DNA of 64,000 bases from NCBI GenBank assembly GCA_030533445.1, contig CM060082.1:35031317-35095316 (forward strand), given 5' to 3'. Origin of the DNA: Cyprinodon diabolis (Eukaryota; Chordata; Actinopteri; Cyprinodontiformes; Cyprinodontidae). The position numbers and the translations under genes are program-made. Numbering within the stretch: position 1 is the stretch's first letter; every line of letters starts with the position of its first letter. The notes under the pieces were generated by a model. The model had not been told where the DNA came from, searched no databases, and saw only the letters and a program-made list of their open reading frames with translations. Shown in pieces: positions 38,163 through 51,600 of the stretch.

Positions 38163-39803
38163 AATACTAAATTTTACAAAAGGTGGTATTTTATTTTATA
38201 TATGCCAATAGTTAACTTTGTAAGACTGAAGAGTGTGATATAGGACCTTTAAAGACGTATCTTTTAAATTGGTTTTAGTTGCAGTTAATTGATAGCATAA
38301 GGCTGGTTTAATAATAGATTTTATTTTCTTGACTTTCAATGTTTTAGCTGCTCTAAATCTATCTTATGCTTTAATCTCTTCCTTTGTCGACCTATATATC
38401 AGCTAAGTGTGCTCTGTAAAAAGCTCGATTGATTTTGTAGTGGTTTTCAACCTCCTGGCTGGCAGTGAGCAGTAAGGTGGAGGCATTTTATCGCTCTGGT
38501 CCCTCTAATCTAGAGAAACTTTGATCAATCGCTTTATTTTATATGAATGTAATGATAGATAAACCCTTACGTTGGTCAACAGGAGCAAAGTAATGGATGA
38601 TTAATTGGATAAATATAATGACAAAATGTGTCCAGTTCTGAAGCCAAAAAGAGACAGAGGCCGTGTTTGTCTCATGGTTTCCTTATTCTCTCACCACAGC
38701 AGTGGATTAGAACATTGTACAAAAGAGGGTGGTGCTTTGATAGAAAACCTAAAAAAAATCAGTTTTTAGCTAGATAAAATATTTAAGCAACAGCTGAGAG
38801 GAGGTTGCCAACTCTCCTACAACTGCTTTATGTTTTTGCTACCACATCGATAATATAAAGTAGATTTTGTTACCCTTTAGAAAGCATGGCTGTACTTTTC
38901 TGATGCCTGACACTCACCCACACCTAGGTGTGATTCTATAGTAAAAATAATTTTACACTCTATAGCCTATACATCTGGTCTCTAACCTTAAATAAGTTAT
39001 AACTGACACACTTTGCAAACCTGTCAGAATGGAAGACAAAGGAGTTTTTTTTTTTTTTTCTGGGATAAGAAACCATCAGATAAGACACATTTACACTAAA
39101 TTGTTGTCACTTTTCAAAATTTCCTTTTAAACATTTAACTTCTTTCCCACCTGGAGTTGGTTTTATCTTTCTATCCGTGTTCTGAGGCTAATGTATCAGG
39201 AAGAGATGTTCTGCATTGTGGTCACTCTTGATTAAAAACGGTGAATAACAGCCTCTTGATGTCTCCAGATGTCTTGATATTTTAAACTTCACTGAATATT
39301 TCCCAGCTATTACACATTTGAAAGATCTCTGCCTCTCTTTGTTTTATATGAGCAACATCTTCATGCTTGTTCGATATTAAAGGCTTGTGTACCTTTTCTT
39401 GTCCATTGAAGACTTTTTGGTTGCAGAGGACTTCCTATCAAACACGTAAAAACTCGCCGACATTTACAGAGTCAAGAATCACTCAGAGCGTCACAATGAA
39501 AGCCATTTCTGCGAGCTGCCTGGGTCCGTAAATTCTCTACCTGCTACGAAGTGATCTGAATCGGAGGGTCGGTCCGCTGATGTGTTATTCATGTGACAGA
39601 TCTGCAGCCGATAAGTGCCTCCTTTTACCAGGAATTGCCATGAATAAGTGATGCTCTTTTCCATTCCTGTCGCATGTGATAGGATAGAGAGAGTGGGAAA
39701 AACACAGGAGAGATGGGAGTTGGGAGGACAGTGGTGGGGCAAAATTTAAGTGTTCAACGGCTACACATACACATCCCTACACTTACCTCATTTGCCAGCT
39801 TAA

Positions 39804-39829
39804 GATATATATATATATATATATATATA
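39804..39829. repeat. (TA)n microsatellite hosting a hAT-like insertion
   Basis: A TA run ends exactly at the left terminus of the hAT-like element and resumes at 40831, so the element sits inside the microsatellite. Confidence 0.85.
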
Positions 39830-40064
39830 GGGCTGGGCGATAATTCAATAACGATATATATCGATCGATAGACGTGTGGCGCAATAGAAAAAAATAGGCT
39901 CGATAAAAGTTCAATAAAGAAACACAGTTTTCCTTCCTTCTCATTGTAGCCTAGCATGTAGGTTTATGCTAGTCACTACTTCCTCCCAACCAATCACAAT
40001 CGCGGACCCAGGCACGCCGTCACCAAGCGCCGCCCTCTCAAACCACAACACAGAGCACATGAAG

Positions 40065-40290
40065 ATGTCGCAGCAGGAGAGGCGGAGGAAATTGTTCCAA
40101 AGAAGGGTTTTTGTAGTTCGCCAGATTGGCAGTATTTCGGTCATGGCAAGTCGGACAAAAAACAAACCACAGTCATCTGTAAAATGTGTAGGGAACCAGT
40201 AAAAACGAAGTGTGATAACACAACCAACTTTTTTTTTTTTTATCATCTCAGCCGCTCACACCCGCAGGAGTACGAGCTGTGTAGGCCCCG
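40065..40290 (+). pseudogene. Decayed BED zinc-finger exon of a hAT-type transposase
   Basis: It starts MSQQERRR, then must change frame to read EEIVPKK, WQYFGHGKSDK, VICKMCREPVKTK and DNTTN. After a T-run (about 40229-40240) it continues HLSRSHPQEYE. The CxxC pair and the downstream HxxxxH pattern with an aromatic WxYFG are the signature of the BED finger, the DNA-binding N-terminus of hAT transposases and ZBED proteins. At least one frameshift precedes the finger and a homopolymer expansion disrupts it, so it is dead. Confidence 0.75.
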
Positions 40291-40327
40291 CCGCGGCTCT
40301 CCTCCGAGAAATCTTTGGGAATTTAGG

Positions 40328-40330
<3 letters not shown>

Positions 40331-40410
<80 letters not shown>
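40331..40410. repeat. Long (TA)n microsatellite
   Basis: About 40 TA copies without interruption. It is self-complementary, so cruciform formation and length instability are likely. Confidence 0.95.
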
Positions 40411-40412
<2 letters not shown>

Positions 40413-40870
40413 GTTCTGGGCAGTTTCCCACGTAGTTCTAACAATTGAGAGAAAAATGCTGAGGGGCCAGCAACTTCAAAGTAATAACTCAGGTTAAAGC
40501 AGGAAACTAAGCTGAACCAGGTTTATTTGTTATATTTATTTTGGTCACTTTAGTTTATTCTTTGTCAGTATTTAATAACATAACTCAGATCTTTTAAGTT
40601 ATTTTTCTTTAAAACAATTCTGTTATGGTTAAAAAAGTTGGTTAAATAAATATTTAATTGGAAGTCTGTGTTTGTGTTCTTTATTAAAATTAAATCATTT
40701 AGCAATATCATAAAAAGTCCAGGCAGAGCTGCACATAAAATATGGTTTCAAATATTTTCAATAATTATCAATATCGATCAATATGCATTTTTTTTTATCG
40801 TTAAGCTTTTTTTCTATATCGCCCAGCCCTATATATATATATATGTATATGTGTTTGTGTATTTCTAAAC

Positions 40871-41096
40871 ATCAATCTTTGTATTAAAATATTCTTTCTG
40901 GCATGATTTGTGGATGGACATTAAGATCTGAAGAGAAGCATCATCTCCTGGTCAGACCCTGTAATTCAGTGAAATTTGGGAGGGGTCAGAGTAAAAGAAT
41001 ATGTTAGGTTCATGCAGGGGATTTTACTGGGAGTTCCAGGGTATTGGGCTGCCATTCGGCTGGCGTTTGACTGGAAAGGCCATTTTGAATGGCTGC
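40871..41096 (-). repeat. Interspersed repeat of unknown family, copy 2
   Basis: Inverted homologue of 8131-8363, with the same block order on the minus strand: GCAGCCATTCAAAATGGCC first, AAAGAATATTTTAATACAAA last. Compared with copy 1 it differs by scattered substitutions and short indels. It starts about 40 bp after the right end of the BED-relic element. Confidence 0.85.
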
Positions 41097-41492
41097 TACT
41101 GTGTATATATGTATGTATAAGGGCCTAAACGCTAAGGGTTACAGTGCAGTAAAAGCAGACCATCTGTCCTTCATCACTTTAGAGCCATACAGGGATTTTA
41201 TTATTTTATAAATATGAAATACCACAAACTCTTCCTGTTGTTTTGTTGGGTTTTTTTGGCCAGTACAGCACTTGAACAGTTTAGCTCCATTTCCACCAGC
41301 TACTTTGGCAGTGCCGACCAGAACAGGTGCAGCATGACTAGCTGATGGTAATCGAGAAAAAAACTCCTAAGTGTGGCCAAGATTTTTATCCACCATCTTT
41401 TGCTTATGAAATTCTACACACCAGTTTACTTCCAGTGGCAGCAAAACTACTTCATAATCCCACTCAATCCCTCCTCTGGTTTCTGTTCCCAG

Positions 41493-41654
41493 GTAACGAT
41501 TTGTTCCTGGTAGCCGTCCACGAGCTTGGCCACGCTCTAGGCCTCGAGCACTCCAACGATCCCACCGCCATCATGGCTCCGTTCTACCAGTACATGGACA
41601 CAGACAACTTCAAGCTCCCTATGGATGACCTGATGGGAATCCAGAAGATTTACG
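41493..41654 (+). CDS. mmp16: mmp16-like exon: zinc-binding active site
   Basis: Internal coding exon of 162 bp encoding residues 193-247; acceptor TTCCCAG, donor [22 protein letters not shown] contains the catalytic zinc motif HExGHxxGxxH: His202, Glu203 (general base), His206, His212. AIMAPFY supplies the Met-turn (Met220) that underlies the zinc site in all metzincins. [20 protein letters not shown] is the C-terminal helix of the catalytic domain. All active-site residues are intact, so an active protease is expected. MT3-MMP works at the cell surface, activating pro-MMP2 and cleaving extracellular matrix. Confidence 0.97.
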
Positions 41655-43216
41655 GTAAGGGTACAACACTTTAAACTGTATTGGCAAGTCGGTATATATA
41701 TTTATATAAAGTGAGGGCATAGCTGAGTTCCTCGGTTTTTGCATATAAACTCTGACTATATTCTCTTTTATCTGGTGTGAAACATGAAGTATTTGTTTGT
41801 GGGGTTTTGTTTTTTTTCCATCTTGAGTGGTGATGCCGTCTCGGCTGCCAGTGTGTCTGATTTGCAGAAACCGAGTTGATGAAAAGTGATGGTGTTGTCA
41901 GTTACAGCTGTCGTTGTTGTAAACCAGTCCCTCTCCACTGAGACGGTTCAGTGAACACACACACCATCACACACACACTCGCAGAAAACAGCCTGCCATC
42001 TGCCTACATGGTCAGGCCCATGTGGGAATGAGTGACCCGGGCAAGTGATCAAATCTCTCCTCATCCCTCTCATGTTTAACTTGTCTCCTCCCCTCCCTCC
42101 TCCTCCCTTCTTCCACGAGTTGAAGGGCAGAGCAAGTGATGGCAGCTCCTCTCAGCCTTGATTCTATCCGTGTGTCAGATGGCCTGGTTTTTCTCCTAGT
42201 GGCAACACTGATGTAACTGATGGAACCAAAGAGGGACAAGGTGGGAGGTGTAAAGATGGATTACAAATAGAAGACTTTACTAGGTGAAGGCAGCCCAGAT
42301 GAAGATGGAGCAGTTGAATGAGGGAGTGACGGGGATACAAACCTGAAACGGGGGTGGACTTTGGTGTTTTATTTGTAGTCAGTAGGAGTGTTGAGATGGA
42401 AACTAGAAACTCTGAGAATAAAAACGTTGAAGCCACTTAGAGAGCGCAATAAGTGGAAGTGTTTCTTTATTATTGTAGAGCTTATGTGTAGTCTCTCTGG
42501 GGAAAATATGCCTCTAGGTTATTTTCATTCTCCAGATCATTTATATTCCTCTTACAAGCTCTAATGAAAACAATTGTTAAAAAGCTATAAAAGTTTTTTT
42601 TAAAGAGTTTATCTTAGGTTGCATTTTCTTTTTCTCAATTAGCTTTGAAGAAAATGCCTTCCTGCCCTTTGAGAGACGGTTCCGCCCATTTCCTGTTTAG
42701 GCAGAAACGCCTCAGATTGTCCAGAGCTGGCTCATCAGGAGAGCGTCGAATCAGAGCAGCTTAGTTCTCGGTTTGCTATCTTAGGTTTTCCAAAGGTTAT
42801 TTTTTTAGCAGAAAGTTTTAAAACTTCCACTTCCACACTTTGAACTTAGCTGTACACTACACAATTTGGACCTAGAGTACTTGTCAATGGCTCCCTATTG
42901 ACAAGTATTCAGACATCTTTGGGAGATAACTGCTGTGATAATTTCAATCTGAGTGTCTAAGTTGAGAAAAAATGGCAACTGATCTGGAATAGGAGTCCCA
43001 GATTTTAAGGTTTCTTTGTTTTTATGAATTGCATTATCATGTAGAAATGAAACATATTTAATAAAAGACAAAAACAAACACTTGACAATTAAAATATTTA
43101 AGTTTGTACTTCTTAAACCACATTTTATTTTTCTAATTGACATAGGGAAAATTAAAAAAAAAAAATCATTAAAAAACTATCTATCTCTCTGTCGGTCTGC
43201 CTATTAATCTCTCTAT

Positions 43217-43222
<6 letters not shown>

Positions 43223-43272
<50 letters not shown>

Positions 43273-43280
43273 CACACACA
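43223..43280. repeat. (TA)n(CA)n microsatellite
   Basis: About 22 TA copies followed by TACATACACACACA. Confidence 0.92.
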
Positions 43281-43950
43281 TTTGCTTTTTTTTTTTTTCC
43301 CCAGGAATTTGCTTTGATCCCAATTGTGTCATTCATGTTTTTTGTTTTTTTGTTTGTCTATTTAGTTTCTCAAATACATAGAATTCAGATTGCCTGTGTA
43401 ATCGGTCAACAAGCTCTCTGAGTTCACTGATCAGAGTCCTGTTTTCTGTTTTCATGTGTGGACTGTGAATCATCCCGGTCACCACTGCTCTACGCCAACA
43501 TGTTGCTGTGTGTGCATATTTGCGAGTTTGTCAACATGTCTATCAGCCCCTGAATCTCGTCGTGCTTCCATGGACTGCACAGTACTTTGGCTCCACTAAT
43601 CTGGGGATGTGGTTCAGTGGATTTGACTCAGTCATTGGATAGAATCACTATCATGCTGATGAGTTTGGAAGACTAGGAACAACATAAATCCAGCTAAATT
43701 CATGTTGTTGTTTTTTTATTTATTTATATGTTTTAATCAGTTTATGGCTCTGTATTCATGGACTTATTCAAGACGTTTTATTGTGTCCTCTTTGGTTGGC
43801 CTTAAGGTGAGTTTGTGAAATAAAACCCTACTCATTTTCCATGTGTTTTCAGAACAAAGTGTTAGGGGTTGTTATTGTCGCAAACACATCATGGGGTTAA
43901 ATGACCACTGACCTGTCACCGTGATTTCTGCAGTCATGAAATCATTCGAG

Positions 43951-44165
43951 CCAGAGGTCCTGGTCTGTAGGGCTCACCATCATGTTTTAGATGCATCTCT
44001 CTTTCAGCAAACCTCAATCTAATGATTGCATTTCTTCTTCGGGAGCCTCCAGGGGCTGTAGAAGCCTGTTGATTACCAATTCATTTAAGTCTGGAGTGTG
44101 GAGGTTAGGGAACACCTAAAACATGCTGAACAGTGGGGCTTGAGGACCAGTGTTGAAAACCTCTG
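43951..44165. mobile_element. Foldback MITE (CATGTTTTAGATG family)
   Basis: The left arm contains CAGAGGTCCTGGTCTGTAGG and CATCATGTTTTAGATG. The right arm contains CACCTAAAACATGCTGAAC and GGACCAGTGTTGAAAACC then TCTG. The arms are imperfect inverted repeats around a centre near 44055. The wording matches a very common fish foldback repeat that reads out as CTGGAGGGCCACTATCCTGC and similar. There are no coding features. Confidence 0.7.
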
Positions 44166-44444
44166 CTTCAAGTGACTAAAAAGGCCTCCCTGCAGTTTGC
44201 TTGCAGTCAGTTCAGGCCTTCACTTCCACCTGAAGCTCCTTGTTTGCCTCAGCTTGTCCTGAAACACCTTCTTAGCCCAGGCACTCTTCATCAGAACCTC
44301 ATCCGCCTTCATGATCAACATCATCTTCTTCCTAACAACAACCATCAGTGGTGTACCTCAAGGCTTTGTTCTCTTCCCACTCTTCTTTTCTCCCTACTCA
44401 AATCCTGCAAGCACGATCCGTACCTTCAGTTCTTTTACACATTG

Positions 44445-44918
44445 GCAACCAGATATACATCCGGGTCGCTCTTGAATTTCTTTGTAAAAAACAAAAAAGA
44501 ACTAAATTGCATTTTTCCCTCCTCAAAAAAAATAGTAAGCGTACTAAACTAATGTGTTAAAGGTTAATAAATAAATTAATTACTTAAAATCCTCTGTTTT
44601 ATCAATCTTCTGTGCTAGATCTTGACAGGAAATGGAATCCTACTCTACTTCCAGGAACTAACTTTTTCGGCTTCGAACTTAAACATAAATTGCTTTAACA
44701 TTATGGTACATAGTGCGTAACCTAAAGAAAGAAACAACTAAATTGCATATAAACAGACAAGCACTTTAATGGAGAAAATGTAAAAATTGGTGAAAAATCT
44801 TAATCTCAGAAAAGTTATTTAAAAAAATTTAAGTTGTGTATTAGCATTCTTTAGTGATTTAAGGATTTTAGTATCATAATTACATTATTTATTGAAACCC
44901 GGATGTATATCTGGTTGC
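44445..44918. mobile_element. 474-bp element with perfect 22-bp inverted ends
   Basis: The left end 44445-44466 begins GCAACCAGATATACATCC. The right end 44897-44918 is its exact reverse complement over all 22 bases. The interior is AT-rich and non-coding, and includes two partial direct copies of an ACTAAATTGCAT motif. A clear target duplication is not seen; TACAC occurs at 44436-44440 and again just right of the element, but the spacing differs. It is most likely an unclassified MITE. Confidence 0.6.
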
Positions 44919-46313
44919 GTACACCCAAGTACTTCCAAGACGGATCGATTAGTGACATGGATATTTGCACTATTTAACCATGTTCCCCTCTTTTGAAAAA
45001 AAAAACTAATAATGAAAGAAAAAATCTCTATATACATACAAACATACATGTTTACTTAAATAAAAAACATCTAAAATATCTTTACTAAGAGCAGTGAAAT
45101 TCCTCATCTGTGCGAAGAACCTCTACCAATAAAGCTGCCTCTGACCTGAACCTTTGATATTACGACTATCTATTCCTGCATCAACACATGGCACTCCATG
45201 TCACTCCAGCCGACACATGGCAACTCATATCCTCACAGTTACAGAGTGTGTTATTCACGCGTCATCATTTGGTCAATTATTCATCCGGACGACCCACTTG
45301 TTTGCTCTCCCTCCGTCTCCTTCTCCTCGCTCTGTTTTTCCCATGAACGCATTGCCCTCCTTCTCTCCTAGCTCATCAAAATTGAATGGCACTCAGCCGT
45401 GTCAAGGCATCCAACAAAGAAAAAGTAATGTTTCCTCATCTTTAACTATCATAGAGAATGTTCTCCTGAAGCAGAATGTTTCAGAAAACTGGTTAAGCAA
45501 TAGATTTTTATTGTGAAATAGAGGGACCTTCATGGTGTCTGCAGCGTATAATGGCAGGGCCCATTGTAATGATGTCTGGCAAACATTTTTATTTCTCATA
45601 CGGCTCTGAAAGTAGTTAATGTTTCCATAAAAAAAATAAATTGTTGTTCAGTGTGAGTGGAAAAAAACTATTATATTCATTAAATAACTAACTAACCTAT
45701 AGTAAAACTGGTAAACACTACAGGCGTTACTTTTTAAAATGGTTGGCCTGTTTTCCCTCTGCAGGTCCTTGGATCCACCTGGCCCCTTTTATGTTTAAAA
45801 GTTTTTTATTAGTTTTTATTGTTTTGTAATTTCATGAGAGTCTGAGGGGAAAAAAACATGCAAGACGCATACATCTAAAACATATAAGATTAATTAACAG
45901 GAAGTGTTCTTTATTAATTTTTTTACAGTAATGTGTTTTGAATACAAGTTATTTTCTGATTTTCATGAAAAAAAAAGTTTAGGATACATTTCAAAAGCTT
46001 TAACATTTATTTAAACAAGCTTTTACAAATTAAACTTTATTTTCAAAAAAACAAAATGCTGCAAATTTTGCCAAACAATCTAATTATTGTAAAACGTCTT
46101 ACGCATCACATAAATGTAGCCAGAGCTATAATTTTTGTTGCTACTAACAGATGGAGGATTGTTAAGACTTAATGCCATGAGAACATGTTTTCTTTAGGTT
46201 TGATGTGTTACACCACCTCCCCGCCTCACAGCTTGTTTATAAAGTGGTTTGCTTGTAAATCAACATGCTGCAGATTAGAAGCGGTAAGATTTATTTTCTC
46301 CAACTTCCTCCAG

Positions 46314-46531
46314 GACCTCCTGATCGGAACCCCCAGCCCACCAGGCCTTTGCCCACGGCACCCCCTCAACGCTCCCATCCTCCATCGGATCCCCGCAAAC
46401 CAGACAGGCAGACGCGACCCCCGAGGCTCCCCCCTGGAGACCGGCCCTCTCACCCTAACTCCATACCTGACATCTGCGACGGAGGCTTCAACACTGTGGC
46501 CATTCTGAGGAGAGAGATGTTCGTGTTCAAG
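46314..46531 (+). CDS. mmp16: mmp16-like exon: proline-rich hinge and hemopexin start
   Basis: Internal coding exon of 218 bp encoding residues 247-319; acceptor CTCCAG, donor AAG/GTAAAT. Residues 248-298 form the flexible hinge, rich in Pro and Arg (PTRPLPTAPPQRS, SDPRKPDR, PPRLPPGDRPS). The pattern TRPLPTxPPxRS followed by DPRK matches MMP16 and differs from MMP24. DICDGGFNTVAILRREMFVFK opens hemopexin blade I; Cys301 should pair with the Cys at the end of blade IV, which lies outside the window. The hemopexin domain guides substrate choice and dimerisation. Confidence 0.95.
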
Positions 46532-47983
46532 GTAAATGGAGGCAAAACAAACCTGAGGCCTTTCCTCACATTAGTGATGTTTAAACCTCGCAGCTGTTTT
46601 CCTTTTACTATAGCTCTGGATGTATTTAGTGATGATAGCCGTCACTCTTTGCAGACCAAAACAGCTCCACACGCCTCAAGTTATACTTCTCCTGCTTGAC
46701 TTTTCTGCTGAAAAATACATCAGTTATTGCCTGAAACAAGCACAAGAAATTTAATGCAGCAGTATTTGAACGGTGTGACTGCTTGAGGTTTGAGATTCTG
46801 CCGACTGGAGGTGAATAAAGAATCGTTTAGAGCTTGCAGGTTTGCATAAATACCCAGAGGGTGGGATCTTCTCTGTCAGTCTGCTTCTGATTTATCATTT
46901 GTGTAGAGGGTGCAGAGTGGATGCCGGTAATATCAACCTCCTCTTATTGGTTAGAGATTTTTGGTTGGTTTTTATTAATATAAATGAATAAAAACGGTAA
47001 AAGCTACTAAAACAGGAAGCCTTCCTGTCTGAGCTCTCTCTAGGTTATCCAGGGCCTCAATGATCAGAAATTTGGATCAAGTGGAAATCTAACCAAGACG
47101 AAGTGTAAACCACGAACAGAGGAAGGCTTTCGCCCCAGTGAATGAGTCCAAACATTTACCCACTTGTGGGTGAATTTAGTTTTAACCCTAAGCCAGCACA
47201 AAGCTTGTCCTGTGTTTTTTTTACCAGAGTGGAGAAGTTGTGACTTTGCTTTATAAGAGAGTGTTTTTTTTTCTTCTGCAGATATAAATAGATACGGTTT
47301 AGGGGCTGAATGGAAGGCTTGTGGAATGGATGCATGGACAGCTCTCTTTTTGTTATTTCTCCTCCAGACACCAAGGTTTTCATTTAAAAAGATAAATCTA
47401 ACTTTAAGACAAAACCTCTAAGTGTGGAAACCTTCAAAGGAAATTAGACTCAAAGCCCAATCTGTGTTTGTGTTTTTTTCTTTCTTCCATTTTTTCACAT
47501 TGGCCTAAAGTCTCTTCCGGTGTCTATCACATGATGTCTGTGGACTTCAGTGGGTCTGATGAGGTGATGAGGATCACAGGGTGATTTATTAGGCTCTAAG
47601 AGGAAACATTTAGACGGAGACAATGTTCAGCAATCATCAGCCTGTTATGAGTTCAGGAAGTCATAGAGACGGTGATTAAAAACTGTTTCAAACTAGCATC
47701 GTGCTTCCATTAGAGGGAGAGATTATAATGCTATAAACAACGACGTGTTTTCAAATCAATCACAACAGCTGAAACAATGTGGATAAATTGAAGCAGAAAG
47801 TATTTCCTATTTTTCATGTTGCTAATATTTATGCTGAATTCTGATCATTCTCTAGTTTTAACTTCTCAACTTTTCAGTTAAACATATTTAAACAGCAAAC
47901 TGCACCAATTCAATTGGCCAAATGTCTGATTTGTTGATCAGTGCATAATTGGCCCTTCTTTATGATAGGCAGTTGAAAAAAAA

Positions 47984-48006
47984 AATATATATATATATAT
48001 ATATAA
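47984..48006. repeat. (AT)n microsatellite, left part
   Basis: A short AT run immediately before the hAT-like element; the run continues beyond the element from 48575. Confidence 0.85.
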
Positions 48007-48684
<678 letters not shown>

Positions 48685-51600
48685 CAGATGATGCACCTTT
48701 TTGAGTTTTGAAATGATCAACATTAAAGAAGTATCTCTTTGGCTCTTTGTTTTTGTGCTTCTGATGTTAGAATAAGAAAACTGGAATCATTCAGAATCAG
48801 AGTGGATAGTTCAGAAAAAATATATATCAGTATTGAATAGCACTCATAAATCATTGTTTTTCCAAAAGTCCTCAATGTAAATGTTTCTTTATTATTATTT
48901 TTTTTTTTTATTGTATTGTTTTTTGATGATACTGCCACCAGTGGCCAACACACAGAACTGCAGCACACTTCTGCTTGTTCTCGTAGCGCGTGCTCGTACT
49001 GGACAATTTTTTTTATTTTTTTACGTTTTTACCTTACTTGGAGTCTCCCTGTGTGTCTGAGTTGAGCTGGATGCCGGTCACTTCTGAGTACCAACAATAT
49101 CCATCTTGAATATAACAGTTCGCTTGATAGATTGGACCCATTCAACATGGCCGCTCTTGACGTCACATCCACAGTGCGGGAACTTCCAACCCAAACACAT
49201 TCTGGGATAAATATTCTACAGGCTTATATGGTGCATTTCCATTAGATTTTTCTAATGTGTGTTTTGAAGTATTGAATTGGAAATGCTTAATAGACATTAG
49301 CAAAATTTGAATAAAAGTACGCTAGCTAGAGGGGATTTCTTGTTTTTTTCTCAAGCTTTTACATTTGCTTTAAATCCAAATTTCAGTTGAATGGAAACAC
49401 AGCTATAGATGCATTAGCTAGATGACCTACGGAGGTGTCAGTCTGCTAATCAAACAATATTTTACTCATAAAGGATTAAATAAAAAGGCTATTTTTTTAG
49501 ATATTTTTCAGTAAAAACTTGCAAAATGTCTTTTGCCATTTAAGTCTGTATGTGTTTGGGTAAATTATTAACTTGTTCCAAATAGTTTTTAGTGTTACTG
49601 CAGCACCAGCTCACATTTTTCCAAAGGCCAGAGCAAAATCCAGGAGAAAAGATGGAGGAGAGACATGACATGATATAAAACCCATGAGCCACTGCCTCAT
49701 TAGGACCACCAGTAGCATTAAAACTCAGCAAGCAGCTGTTAAATGTAATTCCCCTTTTTTGTCTGTCGGATTCTGAACTAGAAATCAGGATTACTTTGAA
49801 TTGGATTCAAAATGTTAGCGTGTCCTCCCCGGAGGGGGCAGGTGGTCCTTATATTTCTCCATCCTCAGTAAAAGTTTGGCTAAGTTCTGCTAAATTACCG
49901 ACGTATCGTGTTTGCACCTTTTTTTCCTCTTACAGACGAAGCCTTCACATCATAAAGGAGTTTATCTGGAATCACAATTCGAGATGTTTGCGTTACTCCA
50001 GACTCTGATAGATTTCCCTTCAGCTCCAGCCAACACCTACAAACTAGGCATAACGACAAAAATCAGAAATGATGTTCAGTATCACGTTTGCTTATGCTGT
50101 GTTGCTTTACAGTCATTTATAATAGTCATTTCTTCAGAGTTTGGGAGTTCTATAAATGATTTGCTTGGTTGCGTTGGTTTTTTGGAGCCATTTGGCTCGC
50201 GCCGCTCAGCTTTACTCACCATTCTGCTTGATAGTTTTATAAGGCTGCAGTATGATCTGTGTCAAGTCATTACAGCAGAGATCGTAGCAGCAGATATAGA
50301 CTGCAGATGTTTGGGGACTTTTAGTGTAGAGTTCATCTGGTGGAGGTACTCTGAAGTTATAATCAATGGCAAAAACCACTTTTAAAAGGTTGAAACGTGA
50401 CTTTTTGACTCATCCTCTCATATATTATGGATTTACTTTTACTCTTACCTTCAATATCACAGGTCATATTAGACTTCTAGGTTTTATGAAGAGGATATCA
50501 TCACCTGAGGTGTAGCTTCATTTAAACATGGACTATCTCATGTGAAGAGGAGCAAACAAGGTGAAGGGAAAAGAATTACAGAAGAGCTTTGTTTATGGTG
50601 TAGCTCCAATGAATACAGCAGTATTGACTCGTAGCTGTGGGTGTTATTTTCACTGGATTGTTTTCTCTCTTTGAACGCACATCGGAGCTTATTAACATTA
50701 CAGTCATTTACACGTAAATAGAACATTTCCTCTTAATGTGCTCGGATAAAAGCTGAATATACTTTAGGATGATGAGCCAGTTTTCCCTGTGCACCAGCGA
50801 GTGAACCTCGTAGAATTGGAAATATCAGTGCTGGAAAATAGAGGGGCAACAGATTGGATGTGTCCTTTTAAGGAAGAGGGTGTGCTTGCCTTTTTTTTCT
50901 CAAAATATTACAATAATACACATATGCAAATGTAGGAAATAAGGACTGACATGAATAGGTTTTGGGACATATGGAGAATAATACAGGTTGGCCTGATCAT
51001 CATTTTTTGTAACTATATGGGAAGTTTTCATGTTCTTTGAACTGCCTCACATTGCATAACCAAAAATAATCATATTGAATCTGATAAAGTAGCACAGTGT
51101 TGGAGTTGCAAAAAAAAAGCATGCAGTGTTTTTATATTTTCTTCATGCATGTACTTGTATTAAGCCACCATGACTCTATATAACCACCATTAGCTGCAGC
51201 TTAAGTTGAAATTATTTCATGGGGTTTTTATGAATCTGTCACTAATGTTACATTTGCAGCTTCATGCTGACATTAAAAAAAGAAATGCACTCCTTTATGT
51301 TGTATTAATCATTCACACTGGTAGTGACCGGTTGGTGGCTGATTTTTGCAAGGAGCGGCGGCCCTTGATTCTTACTTTTAAACGTGCTCTATTCAGGAGT
51401 ATTAAAACTATTCATGAAAGGATCCCGGGATCTTTTCTTTCCCGGCACACTTTAGTTTGTGATCAATGTGTGTCAATGTGCACTAATGAACTCTATTTAT
51501 CAAAGGTTGCAGTGGATTGTATTTAGGAGCATCAGAGTAAGTGGGGCTGAATATTTGCCGATTTTAAGTTTTATGTGCAAAAGGAAATTAAAAACTATGT

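Larger units (their letters stand above)
39828..40831 (+). mobile_element. hAT-like element with GGGCTGGGCGATA ends and BED relic
   Basis: It starts TAGGGCTGGGCGATA and ends TATCGCCCAGCCCTA, an inverted repeat well known from fish hAT elements. The TA-repeat context hides the 8-bp target duplication. The left half holds a CCAAT-containing, GC-rich region (39990-39994 and following) and then a decayed BED zinc-finger exon. A TA microsatellite of about 80 bp (40331-40410) has expanded inside it. No catalytic transposase region remains. Confidence 0.9.
16804..41492 (+). other. mmp16: Giant intron of about 24.7 kb
   Basis: Begins GTAGGC and ends TTCCCAG. It splits the catalytic domain just before the zinc-binding helix. 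It holds most of the mobile elements in the window, listed separately. Stretches in which I see no gene or named repeat are 16804-23160, 24592-26870, 27824-29345, 30793-31687, 32210-37699, 38163-39800 and 41097-41492. They contain only scattered homopolymers, including poly(A) at about 35490-35508 and a short CAA repeat at about 37241-37267. Confidence 0.9.
41655..46313 (+). other. mmp16: Intron of about 4.7 kb
   Basis: Begins GTAAGG and ends CTCCAG. It holds a TA/CA microsatellite (43223-43280), a foldback (43951-44165) and the element with 22-bp inverted repeats (44445-44918). I see no gene in 41655-43200 or 44919-46313. Confidence 0.85.

Noticed and set aside
40331..40410. Open frames of alternating Ile-Tyr
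   Set aside because: Translation of a TA microsatellite.
45154..45516. 120-codon open frame
   Set aside because: Ser/Pro/Leu-rich translation of a pyrimidine-rich intron stretch, with no motif.
49912..50385. 157-codon open frame on the plus strand
   Set aside because: No recognisable domain, composition like the surrounding intron, no splice-site or promoter support; length is within chance for 64 kb.
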